In this document: piece by piece, positions 1 through 6,863 of the stretch
Numbering within the stretch: the stretch's first letter is position 1
Layout: each line of letters opens with the position of its first letter
Assembly (NCBI GenBank): GCA_900553355.1
Contig: USDK01000052.1
Coordinates: forward strand, 1 to 18,055
DNA from: an uncultured Lachnospiraceae bacterium
GTDB lineage: Bacteria > Bacillota > Clostridia > Lachnospirales > Lachnospiraceae
Direction: 5' to 3'
Length of the DNA: 18,055 nucleotides
Notes under the pieces: model-generated
Told to the model about the DNA's origin: nothing
Database searches by the model: none
What the model saw: only the letters and a program-made list of their open reading frames with translations
Program-made: the position numbers and the translations under genes

Positions 1-41
1 ACAACCAAAAAACTTTATATTTTTTTCACTGTCTACTTGAC

Positions 42-75
42 GGGGAGCACACCATCACAAAAAGTGTACGTCCCC
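42..75. repeat. Imperfect inverted repeat (hairpin) downstream of nth
   Basis: The plus strand reads GGGGA-GCACAC, an 11-nt loop, then GTGTAC-G-TCCCC, which folds into about 11 pairs with one bulged base. A small GTCTACTTGAC self-complementary element follows at 31-41. There is no clean T-run directly after the stem on the minus strand, although A/T runs lie at 11-30, so this is a poor terminator for nth. It could instead be the edge of a mobile or intergenic repeat that continues past the window. I cannot name an element. Confidence 0.35.
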
Positions 76-91
76 ATTCACAATTCACACA

Positions 92-733
92 CTAAATTTT
101 CTTCTTACAGATATCCTCAAGGCAACACTTGTCGCAGTGTGGCTTTGTCCTTGCGGTACATACATCTCTTCCGTGATATACCAGCCGATGACAGAAGTCG
201 CTGCCTTCTTCCGGCGGAATAATCTTCCACAGCTCCATCTCCACTTTCTTCGGCTCTTTGATGCCGTCTACCAGTCCCATCCTGTTTACCAGACGGATAC
301 AGTGGGTATCAGTAACAATAGCCGGTTTTCCAAATACATCTCCCATGATCAGGTTCGCGCTTTTTCTTCCCACTCCTGGAAGCTTAAGAAGGGCATCGAA
401 GTCATCCGGCACCTTGTCTCCGTATTCTTCATGCAGGATCTTCATACAGGCACTGATATCCCGGGCCTTACTCTTTCCCAGACCACACGGTCTTACAATT
501 TCTTCAATATCATTGACATCTGCTGCCGCCAAAGCCTCCACACTCGGGTACTTCTCATACAGTCCTTCCACCACAACATTGACCCTGGCATCTGTACACT
601 GGGCCGCCAGACGGACACTGACAAGAAGCTTCCAGGCCTGATCATAATCAAGCGTACATCCGGCATCCGGATATTCCTGCTTTAACCGTTCAATGATTTC
701 TAGCGCCAGCTCTTTCTTTGCCTTTTGTGTCAT
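92..733 (-). CDS. nth: Endonuclease III (DNA glycosylase/AP lyase)
   Basis: This is a base-excision repair enzyme that removes oxidised pyrimidines and cleaves the abasic site by beta-elimination. The 213-aa length is normal for bacterial Nth. The helix-hairpin-helix is LPGVGRKSANLIM (residues 118-130) with the catalytic Lys124, and the catalytic Asp142 lies in VTDTHC. The C-terminal [4Fe-4S] ligands are Cys192, 200, 203 and 209, giving C-X7-C-X2-C-X5-C. The E. coli enzyme has X6 in the first gap, so there is one extra residue here. GAGGAG sits 6 nt before the ATG. The gene starts 24 bp after the stop of the HigA-type antitoxin and could be co-transcribed with it. Confidence 0.95.
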   Translation of the reverse strand: MTQKAKKELALEIIERLKQEYPDAGCTLDYDQAWKLLVSVRLAAQCTDARVNVVVEGLYEKYPSVEALAAADVNDIEEIVRPCGLGKSKARDISACMKILHEEYGDKVPDDFDALLKLPGVGRKSANLIMGDVFGKPAIVTDTHCIRLVNRMGLVDGIKEPKKVEMELWKIIPPEEGSDFCHRLVYHGRDVCTARTKPHCDKCCLEDICKKKI

Positions 734-757
734 ACCTATCTCCTCTTTTGTTCTTTT

Positions 758-1837
758 CTAAATCACTGTTTTAACTTTGTATTTATGTCTTAGAGTGTTC
801 ATGCTTCGATCTTCAAAGCCGATTACTCCATCTTTTTGTAATCTTCCCAAAACAATCCCCGGATCGCGATCAATCTGATCCGCAAAATGACAAATAGACG
901 AAAAGTCAAAATGTTTTTTACTTAAAAATTCCTGATATTCCCTGCTGGGAATCAACCTGTCCTCTGCATATTTATTTGCTGACTCTTCTTCTCCGCCTGT
1001 TTCTCTTTCAAAAGAAATTCCATAATCGCCATGCATAATATGTCCGATTTCATGAAAAAGTGTGAACCAGAAGGTATCGGCATTTAATCTTCTATCATTC
1101 ACCATCAGCATAATATTATCACCAATTTTTTTTGTCGCGCCATTAATCTTTGATCCAGAAAGATTTGGAAGAATAATAAAAATAACCCCCGCTTCCAGAA
1201 ATGCCTGATACAAGAGCGGATAAAATTCATTGTGATTCCTAGTTAAAGTCAACGCATATTTTACTGATTTTTCGAATCTATGCCTGTTAAACCTTGGAGC
1301 ATCCACCTTTAATGCTTTATTAGCAGCTATCTGTACCATCACATTTGCCTTGACAGTATTGGCCTCCGTTAAAGCTTCTGTGGAACTTCGAAAACTGACT
1401 GCCATATCCTTCTTGGTAAATACTTTTAATGTTGCAACATTTAAAAAATTTCTGACTTCTTTGATCTGTTCATCAATTTTTCTCGGAAGATCTGGTAGTC
1501 CAAAATTATCTCTAAAATATCTGTAATTCAGATTCTTAAAAACCTCTCGTTCAATCGAAAGTTCTTCATCTGATTTAAACTCTGTGATCAGAGAATCATA
1601 GGCATTTTGCAGATTAAGCCAGTAAGAAACACTCGTTCTCTGCATTCGCGAAAGCTTCATAGCAATATCAATAGACAGATTCTGCTCTCCCCTTATCAGA
1701 AGGCTGAGATTTTTTGGCGTTGTATCAAGTCTCTTTGCAAAATCCTCCTGCGTCAGTCCGCTTTCATCCACGATTTCTTTAATGTAATACCCCGGGTGAA
1801 ATGCAATGGTATCTTTATATTCTATATAGTTACTCAT
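758..1837 (-). CDS. HigA-like antitoxin fused to ImmA/IrrE metallopeptidase
   Basis: Residues about 13-80 form a HigA/XRE helix-turn-helix (HPGYYIKEIVDESGLTQEDF, then a recognition region near TPKNLSLLIRG). The C-terminal half is an ImmA/IrrE (DUF955) zinc peptidase domain with FHEIGHIMHG: His262, Glu263, His266. The probable third ligand is in EEESANKYAEDRLIP (about Glu285). HigA antitoxins are usually about 100 residues, so the peptidase more than triples the length. The gene overlaps the 3' end of the upstream toxin gene by 8 bp, so the pair is translated from one message in toxin-first (higBA) order. By family knowledge it should bind the operator and neutralise the toxin. Whether the peptidase cleaves itself, the toxin or another repressor is not visible. 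Its DNA is more AT-rich than the neighbours, consistent with transfer. Confidence 0.85.
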   Translation of the reverse strand: MSNYIEYKDTIAFHPGYYIKEIVDESGLTQEDFAKRLDTTPKNLSLLIRGEQNLSIDIAMKLSRMQRTSVSYWLNLQNAYDSLITEFKSDEELSIEREVFKNLNYRYFRDNFGLPDLPRKIDEQIKEVRNFLNVATLKVFTKKDMAVSFRSSTEALTEANTVKANVMVQIAANKALKVDAPRFNRHRFEKSVKYALTLTRNHNEFYPLLYQAFLEAGVIFIILPNLSGSKINGATKKIGDNIMLMVNDRRLNADTFWFTLFHEIGHIMHGDYGISFERETGGEEESANKYAEDRLIPSREYQEFLSKKHFDFSSICHFADQIDRDPGIVLGRLQKDGVIGFEDRSMNTLRHKYKVKTVI

Positions 1838-2201
1838 AATGCCTGCTCACCTCCGAAATTTCTACTATTTTTACAATCGCTGCAATCTGGTCTATATTGC
1901 TGGAATCAAAGGGATCCTCATTTTCATCTAACGGCTGCAGTATAATTCTCCAAGGCTCTTTTCTGGACTTTACATCAATCGCGAAATATCCTTCCAGATT
2001 TCTGCTCTTCTTATTCTTTAACTTATGGAAATGAAATGTCGGCTGAACGATAATATCTCTTAGATTTTCCGCATTTCGCAGAGCATTGATGCGTGACAGC
2101 AGACTCACGGATAATACTGCATCGCCATGAAATAGTTTTTTTGCCGCTTTTACGCTTGTGCACCACTCTTTAACCTTCTCGGATGCATATATTAATTCCA
2201 A
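1830..2201 (-). CDS. HigB-like toxin, RelE/ParE superfamily
   Basis: This 123-aa protein has the HigB-type pattern: an N-terminal helical part, then HFHKLKNKKSRNLEGYFAID, then KEPWRIILQPLDE. It corresponds to the central beta-sheet core of RelE-fold mRNA interferases (conserved G-Y-x-I and WRI). HigB toxins cut mRNA on the ribosome. The start is TTG, 6 nt after AGGAGG; the nearer ATG runs into a stop after four codons, so TTG is the supported start. The gene lies directly downstream of a 39-bp palindrome and overlaps the antitoxin by 8 bp. It is somewhat longer than classical HigB (about 90-100 aa) because of a C-terminal extension (ENEDPFDSSNIDQIAAIVKI). Confidence 0.82.
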   Translation of the reverse strand: MELIYASEKVKEWCTSVKAAKKLFHGDAVLSVSLLSRINALRNAENLRDIIVQPTFHFHKLKNKKSRNLEGYFAIDVKSRKEPWRIILQPLDENEDPFDSSNIDQIAAIVKIVEISEVSRHYE

Positions 2202-2213
2202 ATCATCCCTCCT

Positions 2214-2252
2214 GATAAGCTTAAATTACCTAATAGGTAATTTAAGCTTATC
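2214..2252. promoter_or_regulatory. 39-bp perfect palindrome, probable higBA operator
   Basis: Two 19-bp arms (GATAAGCTTAAATTACCTA and its exact reverse complement) flank a single central base. The element fills the gap between the PrdX-type stop codon, which it touches, and the toxin ribosome site. It has no trailing T-run, so it is a poor terminator. Toxin-antitoxin operons are typically repressed by antitoxin bound to a palindrome near the -10 box, and a TTGACA lies just upstream. Operator function is inferred; the symmetry is directly seen. Confidence 0.7.
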
Positions 2253-2273
2253 ACTGTTCCTTATGAATGTCAA
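2245..2273 (-). promoter_or_regulatory. Candidate higBA promoter
   Basis: On the minus strand a perfect TTGACA (2268-2273) is followed after 17 nt by TAAGCT (2245-2250), a weak -10 that lies in the first arm of the palindrome. The -35 is inside the 3' end of the upstream editing gene. The overlap of -10 and palindrome fits autorepression by the antitoxin, but the -10 match is only 3 of 6. Confidence 0.35.
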
Positions 2274-2820
2274 CGGACTTCCCATCACTCAATCTTACCT
2301 TGATATAATCATGATGGACCGCCTCCAGGTATTTCCCAAACACATCCTCCGTCTTCAGCTTGATGCTGGATGTATTCACACACGGATGGCAGGCATACCA
2401 GGGACTTTCCAGGATCTCTTCATCTACCAGCAGCTGTACCCGGTTCTCCGGATCAAAGAGCAGCCCCATGATGGTAGCAGACCCCGGCGTTACATTAAGG
2501 AGTCTCTCCATATCTTCCCCTGATGCAAAAGACAGCCGGGAAGTCGGAATCTGTTTTGACAGCTCTTTTGTCTGGAGAGATTTCTCCCCAGGCAGTACCA
2601 GAAGATAAAAAGCCGTCTTCTGCCGGTTGCACAGAAAAAGATTCTTACATATCTCAATTTCCAGCGCCTCGTCAACTTCCTTACATGCCTCGATGGTCAT
2701 CACAGCCTTATGGTCTGCCCTGATATAATCAATGCCCAGGCTGTCTAAAAGATCGTAAACCTTCATCTCTTTTTCTTGTCTGCCCTCTGCCGTCTCCGGC
2801 CTTCCCTGATACAATTCCAT
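2251..2820 (-). CDS. Prolyl-tRNA editing protein, PrdX/ProX (YbaK superfamily)
   Basis: It hydrolyses mischarged Ala- or Cys-tRNA(Pro) in trans as a free-standing editing domain. The family signature is clear: CKNLFLCNRQKTAFYLLVLP (with the conserved Lys59), TPGSATIMGLLFD (residues 111-123), and WYACHPCVNTSSIKL (141-155). The 189-aa length is slightly above the usual 160-170 because of about 18 extra N-terminal residues. The first ATG has GGAGG 11 nt upstream, a bit distant. An internal ATG at residue 19 (MKVYDLL, 2766) would give the common family N-terminus. No proline reductase genes are nearby. Its stop codon touches the 39-bp palindrome. Confidence 0.88.
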   Translation of the reverse strand: MELYQGRPETAEGRQEKEMKVYDLLDSLGIDYIRADHKAVMTIEACKEVDEALEIEICKNLFLCNRQKTAFYLLVLPGEKSLQTKELSKQIPTSRLSFASGEDMERLLNVTPGSATIMGLLFDPENRVQLLVDEEILESPWYACHPCVNTSSIKLKTEDVFGKYLEAVHHDYIKVRLSDGKSVDIHKEQ

Positions 2821-2875
2821 CCTTTATCTGTCCTCCACCCGTATTTTCACCCTATGTATTTTCGTAGACATTTTC

Positions 2876-3979
2876 CTAGATTTCAATCAGTTCATATTCC
2901 TGGGTCCCGATGCCGATCTTTTCTGCATGTTCCAGGCAGCTCTTCCAGTTGGTCGTAGGTGCAGAATCGGTAAAATGATCATGATGCACATGGGGCATCC
3001 GATCCAGCTGGCTGTCCGCGATCACCGGCTGACGGTTCACAGCATCCGCACATGCACGGTCCAGAGCCACCGGATCAAAGGATGCAAACATGCCTACATC
3101 CGGAACGATTGGAATGTCATTCTCTGCATGGCAGTCACAGTTAGGAGACACATCGATGACCAGGCTCACATGGAAATGCGGACGGCCTTTCAGGACGGCC
3201 AGGCTGTACTCTGCAATCTTGCAGTTCAGGATATCATTTGACTCGTCGTTGGATGCGCATACCGCGTCCTTGGGACAGACACCGATACAGCGGCCGCAGC
3301 CTACACATTTATTCTGATCGATCGTTGCCTTCCGGTCTGTGACAGACGGCGCATCGTGGGCACAGATCTTCACACAGTTTCCGCAGCCGATGCACTTTTC
3401 CTGTTCCACATACGGCTTTCCTGCGCTGTGCATCTCCATCTTCCCGGCCCGGGACCCACATCCCATACCGATATTTTTCAATGCTCCGCCAAATCCTGTG
3501 GCCTCATGCCCTTTAAAATGATTCAACGTCAGAAAAACGTCCGCATCCATAATGGCGCGTCCGATCTTTGCCTCTTTAACATATTCTCCATCAATGGGAA
3601 CCAGCTCCTCATCTGTTCCTTTCAGACCATCTGCAATAATCACATGACATCCGGTAGAGAACGGAGAAAATCCGTTTTTATAGGCAGAGTCCAGATGATC
3701 CAGTGCATTTTTCCTGCCGCCTACATAGAGCGTATTACAGTCTGTAAGGAAAGGTTTCCCTCCCAGTTCCTTCACCAGATCCACCATCACAGACGCATAG
3801 TTGGGCCGGAGAAATGCAAGATTCCCCGGCTCCCCAAAATGCATCTTGATGGCGGTATACTTATTCTCAAAATCAATGTTTCCAATTCCAGCTGTTTTCA
3901 TCAGCCTTTTTAATTTCTGAGGAATGTTTTCCTGAAAGGATGCCCTCATGTTCGTAAAATATACCTTTGACTTTTCCAT
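2876..3979 (-). CDS. DUF362 protein with two 4Fe-4S ferredoxin motifs
   Basis: The 367-aa protein carries a DUF362 domain (features such as KMHFGEPGN near residue 46 and LNHFKGHEATGFGGALKNIGMGC near 152-174) with an inserted ferredoxin pair. Cluster one uses Cys196, 199, 202 and 206 (CIGCGNCVKIC). Cluster two uses Cys225, 228, 231 and 235 (CVGCGRCIGVC). These suggest electron transfer with two [4Fe-4S] clusters, but the reaction of the family is not established. There is no signal peptide, so it is cytoplasmic. AGGAG lies well placed before the ATG. It starts 27 bp after the stop of the PepSY lipoprotein, so readthrough from that unit is possible. Confidence 0.9.
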   Translation of the reverse strand: MEKSKVYFTNMRASFQENIPQKLKRLMKTAGIGNIDFENKYTAIKMHFGEPGNLAFLRPNYASVMVDLVKELGGKPFLTDCNTLYVGGRKNALDHLDSAYKNGFSPFSTGCHVIIADGLKGTDEELVPIDGEYVKEAKIGRAIMDADVFLTLNHFKGHEATGFGGALKNIGMGCGSRAGKMEMHSAGKPYVEQEKCIGCGNCVKICAHDAPSVTDRKATIDQNKCVGCGRCIGVCPKDAVCASNDESNDILNCKIAEYSLAVLKGRPHFHVSLVIDVSPNCDCHAENDIPIVPDVGMFASFDPVALDRACADAVNRQPVIADSQLDRMPHVHHDHFTDSAPTTNWKSCLEHAEKIGIGTQEYELIEI

Positions 3980-4006
3980 CTTTTATGCTCCTTTTCTTTT
4001 ATATTT

Positions 4007-4606
4007 TTAAAATTTTTCTTCACTCCACTCAAGAATAGTTCCGGAATTGGCGTCGATTTCAAACTCATACTCGATACCGTTGTAAATAATATCTCCTTCG
4101 TATTTGTAAACACCGTCGTCATGATCCAGATTAATGCGGATATCCTGTTCTGTAGCCCCTGATACTCTGGAAAGCGCTGTCTGGATCGCCTGATCCTGAG
4201 TTACCGCCACATTCGCATTGCCTGCAGTACCAGTCCCCTGGTTTGTATTGTTCTGAGTATTCTGCCCGTTATCCTGGGTATTACTCTGCGTGTTATCCTG
4301 TGTATTATTCTGAGTCTGGACGCCGCCATTCTGATTTTCGATATCTGAACTTAAGATGGAACCGTCTGACGCGGCAACTTCATATTCATACTCTGTGTGA
4401 TCTACATCGAACTGAATCTCATATACCTTTCTTCCGTCATCCCTGTCCTCAGAAACCCGGAGTCTGGTCGTATCTGATTCGCTGACGCCCGCATCCTTAA
4501 GCGCTGCATCCAGGGCGGCATCTCTTCCGATATCTTTTCCTCCACATCCAACAACTGTTCCTGCCACCGCTACCGTTAAAATTGCTGCTGCCAATAATCT
4601 TTTCAT
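4007..4606 (-). CDS. Lipoprotein with two PepSY domains
   Basis: A signal peptide ends in a lipobox at VVGC, giving lipidated Cys21, so the protein is anchored outside the membrane. Two PepSY-like units follow: residues about 27-90 (AALDAALKDAG ... YEIQFDVDHTEYEYEV) and 133-199 (QDQAIQTALSRV ... YEGDIIYNGIEYEFEID). They are joined by an Asn/Gln/Thr-rich linker (about 91-131) made of degenerate NTQ(D/S/N) repeats. PepSY domains are linked to inhibition or chaperoning of secreted peptidases and to sensing. The gene follows a two-component system with an apparent regulator-type promoter in the gap, so it is likely that system's target and perhaps feeds back on the sensor (inference). Confidence 0.85.
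   Translation of the reverse strand: MKRLLAAAILTVAVAGTVVGCGGKDIGRDAALDAALKDAGVSESDTTRLRVSEDRDDGRKVYEIQFDVDHTEYEYEVAASDGSILSSDIENQNGGVQTQNNTQDNTQSNTQDNGQNTQNNTNQGTGTAGNANVAVTQDQAIQTALSRVSGATEQDIRINLDHDDGVYKYEGDIIYNGIEYEFEIDANSGTILEWSEEKF
4241..4318 (-). repeat. Degenerate 12-bp coding repeats (NTQD/NTQS linker)
   Basis: Within the PepSY lipoprotein, imperfect AAT-ACN-CAG-(G/A)AT units encode the NTQDNTQSNTQDNGQNTQ stretch. Such repeats can change length by slippage in 12-bp, frame-preserving steps. Confidence 0.6.
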
Positions 4607-4665
4607 ATCTTTGTTCTCCCTTCATTTTCTTTATTTTAAATTTGGGTTTTGTTCTTGTTGATGTT

Positions 4666-4698
4666 ACTATATCCCATAAAGATTAAAAAAAGATTAAA
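4666..4698 (-). promoter_or_regulatory. Candidate response-regulator-activated promoter of PepSY gene
   Basis: On the minus strand, TTTAATC occurs twice, starting exactly 11 bp apart (4692-4698 and 4681-4687). A 9-bp gap then leads to TATAGT (4666-4671). There is no TTGACA; the repeats occupy the -35 region. PhoB/OmpR-family regulators bind 11-bp-spaced direct repeats about 10 bp upstream of the -10 box, and such a regulator is encoded just upstream. The distal repeat overlaps the stop codon of the kinase gene. The site has not been seen elsewhere in the window. Confidence 0.6.
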
Positions 4699-6100
4699 GG
4701 TTTTCATTTTTTTCAAATTTTTTACTTTCCACCGGAAATGTAAAGATAAACCGGGTTCCTTCTCCTTCCCTGCTCTGTGCATGAATCTGTCCGCCGTGTA
4801 CTTCCACGATCCATTTTACCATAGACAGCCCCAGCCCGGAATGGCTGCCGTCTGTCCTGGAAGCATCGGCCCGGTAAAATCGCTCCCAGATATGTGGCAG
4901 ATCCTCAGCCCGGATTCCGATACCGTTATCTTCTACCGTACCTGTAATTTCCTCTTCCGAGATCCGGAGGCTTACCTTGATCCGGCTTTCCCCTTCCGTC
5001 TTACGATAAGAAACCGCATTGGAGATCAGATTTTCCATCAACCGGATATAGAGAGTTTCATCAACCTTCAGATAAATATCCGGCTGAATATTTTCCTGGA
5101 TTTCCACATTCAATCCGTTTTCCTTTGCCAGAACCCTCTGCTCCTCTATAATCATCCCAGTCAGCTCGCTGATATCCAATTCTTCTTTCTGGATTGCCTG
5201 TCTTCCCTGGTCTGCCCTCGATAAAAACAACAGTTGTCCGATCATCCCAGCCATTTCCTTTGCCTTTTTTTCAATCAGACTGATCTGTCTGCGCTGCGCA
5301 TCTGTCAGACTATCGTCTTCCAGGCACTGACCACACTGCGCAATGATCACACTGACCGGTGTGCGGAGCTCATGGGATACATCCGATGTAAACTGTTTCT
5401 CTCGCTGGAAAACTTCCTCCAGCTGATCGAGCATGTCGTCAAAGGTTTCCGCCAGCCGGTAGATTTCATCCCTGTTTTTCTGCTCGCTTTCCGTAATCCC
5501 GATCCGTCGGGAAAGATCGGCATCTGTCCGGATCTGTCGGACTGTCTCGGTCATCTTACGCACAGGAAGCAGCGTTCTTCTGGTAAACCGATATCCGATA
5601 AAGGCTGTCATCAGCACCAGCCCTGGCAGAAGGATCCCTGCAAACCGCAGCGTTGCCCGGTAACTTGACTCGGCATCTGTTATCGATGTGATTCCCCGGA
5701 TAAATACCGTGACATCTTCTGAAAGCCTAAAAGACATATCATAGACATACCAGTCCTTTCCCTGATCCCGGATCCTCTGGACCTGGCCGTCTATGACCTC
5801 CGGCTGTGCATCAAACCCATACGGGATCTTACCATATAGAAAATACTGGGTATCGTCATATACCGACAGATACACATCCTGTGCTACAGAATAAAAATCG
5901 GAATCAACTTTCGGCGCCCCGTCCACCAGCGTCACATCATCTGCACTCTGCTGCACCCGGCGCATGAGCTTACTCTGGGTATTTGAAAGGAGCTCCCGGT
6001 TACTCAATGAAAATAAGATTGCCAGCGCCGCACAGGTCACCAGACACATAAAAAATGTATACAAGAGTGTTAACTTGATTTTTAATGACAATCTCTTCAT
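4694..6100 (-). CDS. Sensor histidine kinase with HAMP domain
   Basis: The 468-aa protein has a first membrane segment (about 9-32), an extracytoplasmic sensor of about 120 residues, and a second membrane segment (about 153-171). HAMP follows at about 172-225, then HisKA with the phospho-acceptor His243 in FTSDVSHELRTPVS. The HATPase part has an N box (LMENLISNAVSYR), G1 (VEDNGIGI), F box (WERFYRAD) and G2 (SGLGLSMVKWIVEVHGG). All catalytic boxes are intact. The start codon overlaps the response regulator stop as ATGA, so the two are translationally coupled. The signal is unknown; the downstream PepSY lipoprotein is a plausible partner on the outer face of the membrane. Confidence 0.95.
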   Translation of the reverse strand: MKRLSLKIKLTLLYTFFMCLVTCAALAILFSLSNRELLSNTQSKLMRRVQQSADDVTLVDGAPKVDSDFYSVAQDVYLSVYDDTQYFLYGKIPYGFDAQPEVIDGQVQRIRDQGKDWYVYDMSFRLSEDVTVFIRGITSITDAESSYRATLRFAGILLPGLVLMTAFIGYRFTRRTLLPVRKMTETVRQIRTDADLSRRIGITESEQKNRDEIYRLAETFDDMLDQLEEVFQREKQFTSDVSHELRTPVSVIIAQCGQCLEDDSLTDAQRRQISLIEKKAKEMAGMIGQLLFLSRADQGRQAIQKEELDISELTGMIIEEQRVLAKENGLNVEIQENIQPDIYLKVDETLYIRLMENLISNAVSYRKTEGESRIKVSLRISEEEITGTVEDNGIGIRAEDLPHIWERFYRADASRTDGSHSGLGLSMVKWIVEVHGGQIHAQSREGEGTRFIFTFPVESKKFEKNENL

Positions 6101-6771
6101 TCATCTGCCCTCAATACATACCCCGCGCCCCGCACGGTATGGATCAGCTTCTGCTCATATCCATCATCGATTTTTCTTCTCAGATACCGGATATACACAT
6201 CGATCACGTTGGATCCCCCTGCATAGTCAAAGTTCCACAGATGCTCCTCCAGCCGTTCTCTGGAAAGTACGATTCCGGCGTTCTGCACCATATAGCGCAG
6301 CAGGGAAAATTCTTTTCCGGACAGCCGGATTTCCTTTCCCGCACGGAAAACCTGATGGGTATCCATATGCACTTCCAGATCCCCCACCTGAAAACAACTC
6401 TCCTGCGCTGTCTCAGGCTTTCTCAGCAGCACGCGGATCCTGGCCAGCAGCTCCTCATAGGCAAAGGGCTTGATCAGATAATCATTGGCTCCGGCATCCA
6501 GCCCGCTGACCCGGTCTTCTATGCTGTCCCTTGCCGTCAGGAGCAGTACCGGCGTATGATTTCCTTCTCTGCGCATCGAACGTAAAACCGACAGTCCGTC
6601 CAGCTTTGGCATCATGATATCCAGAACTGCCGCGTCATATTCTGCGCTTCTTACATAATCCAGCGCTTCTTCCCCATCAAAACAGGAATCCACGCTGTAA
6701 TGCTCTTCTTTTAATCGTGAGCTGATGATCTGATTCAGATCTTTTTCATCTTCCGCAATCAAAATCCTCAT
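6097..6771 (-). CDS. OmpR/PhoB-family response regulator
   Basis: The 224-aa protein has a receiver domain with the acidic pair in IAEDE, the phospho-acceptor Asp51 in AVLDIMMP, Thr79 in LLLTARD, and Lys101 in DYLIKPF. A C-terminal winged-helix DNA-binding domain follows at about residues 127-222 (EIRLSGKEFSLLRYMVQNAG ... VIDVYIRYLRRKID ... TVRGAGYVL). It forms an operon with the overlapping kinase. A strong SigA promoter precedes it. The TTTAATC repeats found before the PepSY gene are absent here, so autoregulation through that motif is not supported. Confidence 0.96.
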   Translation of the reverse strand: MRILIAEDEKDLNQIISSRLKEEHYSVDSCFDGEEALDYVRSAEYDAAVLDIMMPKLDGLSVLRSMRREGNHTPVLLLTARDSIEDRVSGLDAGANDYLIKPFAYEELLARIRVLLRKPETAQESCFQVGDLEVHMDTHQVFRAGKEIRLSGKEFSLLRYMVQNAGIVLSRERLEEHLWNFDYAGGSNVIDVYIRYLRRKIDDGYEQKLIHTVRGAGYVLRADE

Positions 6772-6794
6772 AGTCTCATCTCCTCATTGTTTTT

Positions 6795-6823
6795 AGTATA
6801 GTGTAAGCGGTCTGAATTGTAAA
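6795..6823 (-). promoter_or_regulatory. SigA promoter of the two-component operon
   Basis: Minus strand TTTACA (6818-6823), 17-nt spacer, TATACT (6795-6800). This is a near-consensus housekeeping promoter about 24 bp before the response regulator start codon. Confidence 0.75.
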
Positions 6824-6863
6824 GTTTGGCATATATATGTAAAAAAACACTGAAAGGATTTTT

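Noticed and set aside
137..685. Plus-strand open frame opposite nth
   Set aside because: It is the shadow of nth, with no ribosome site and no recognisable domain.
6801..6863. Promoter for the DUF885 gene around TATATATG
   Set aside because: No acceptable -35 at 16-18 nt from any -10 candidate on the plus strand.
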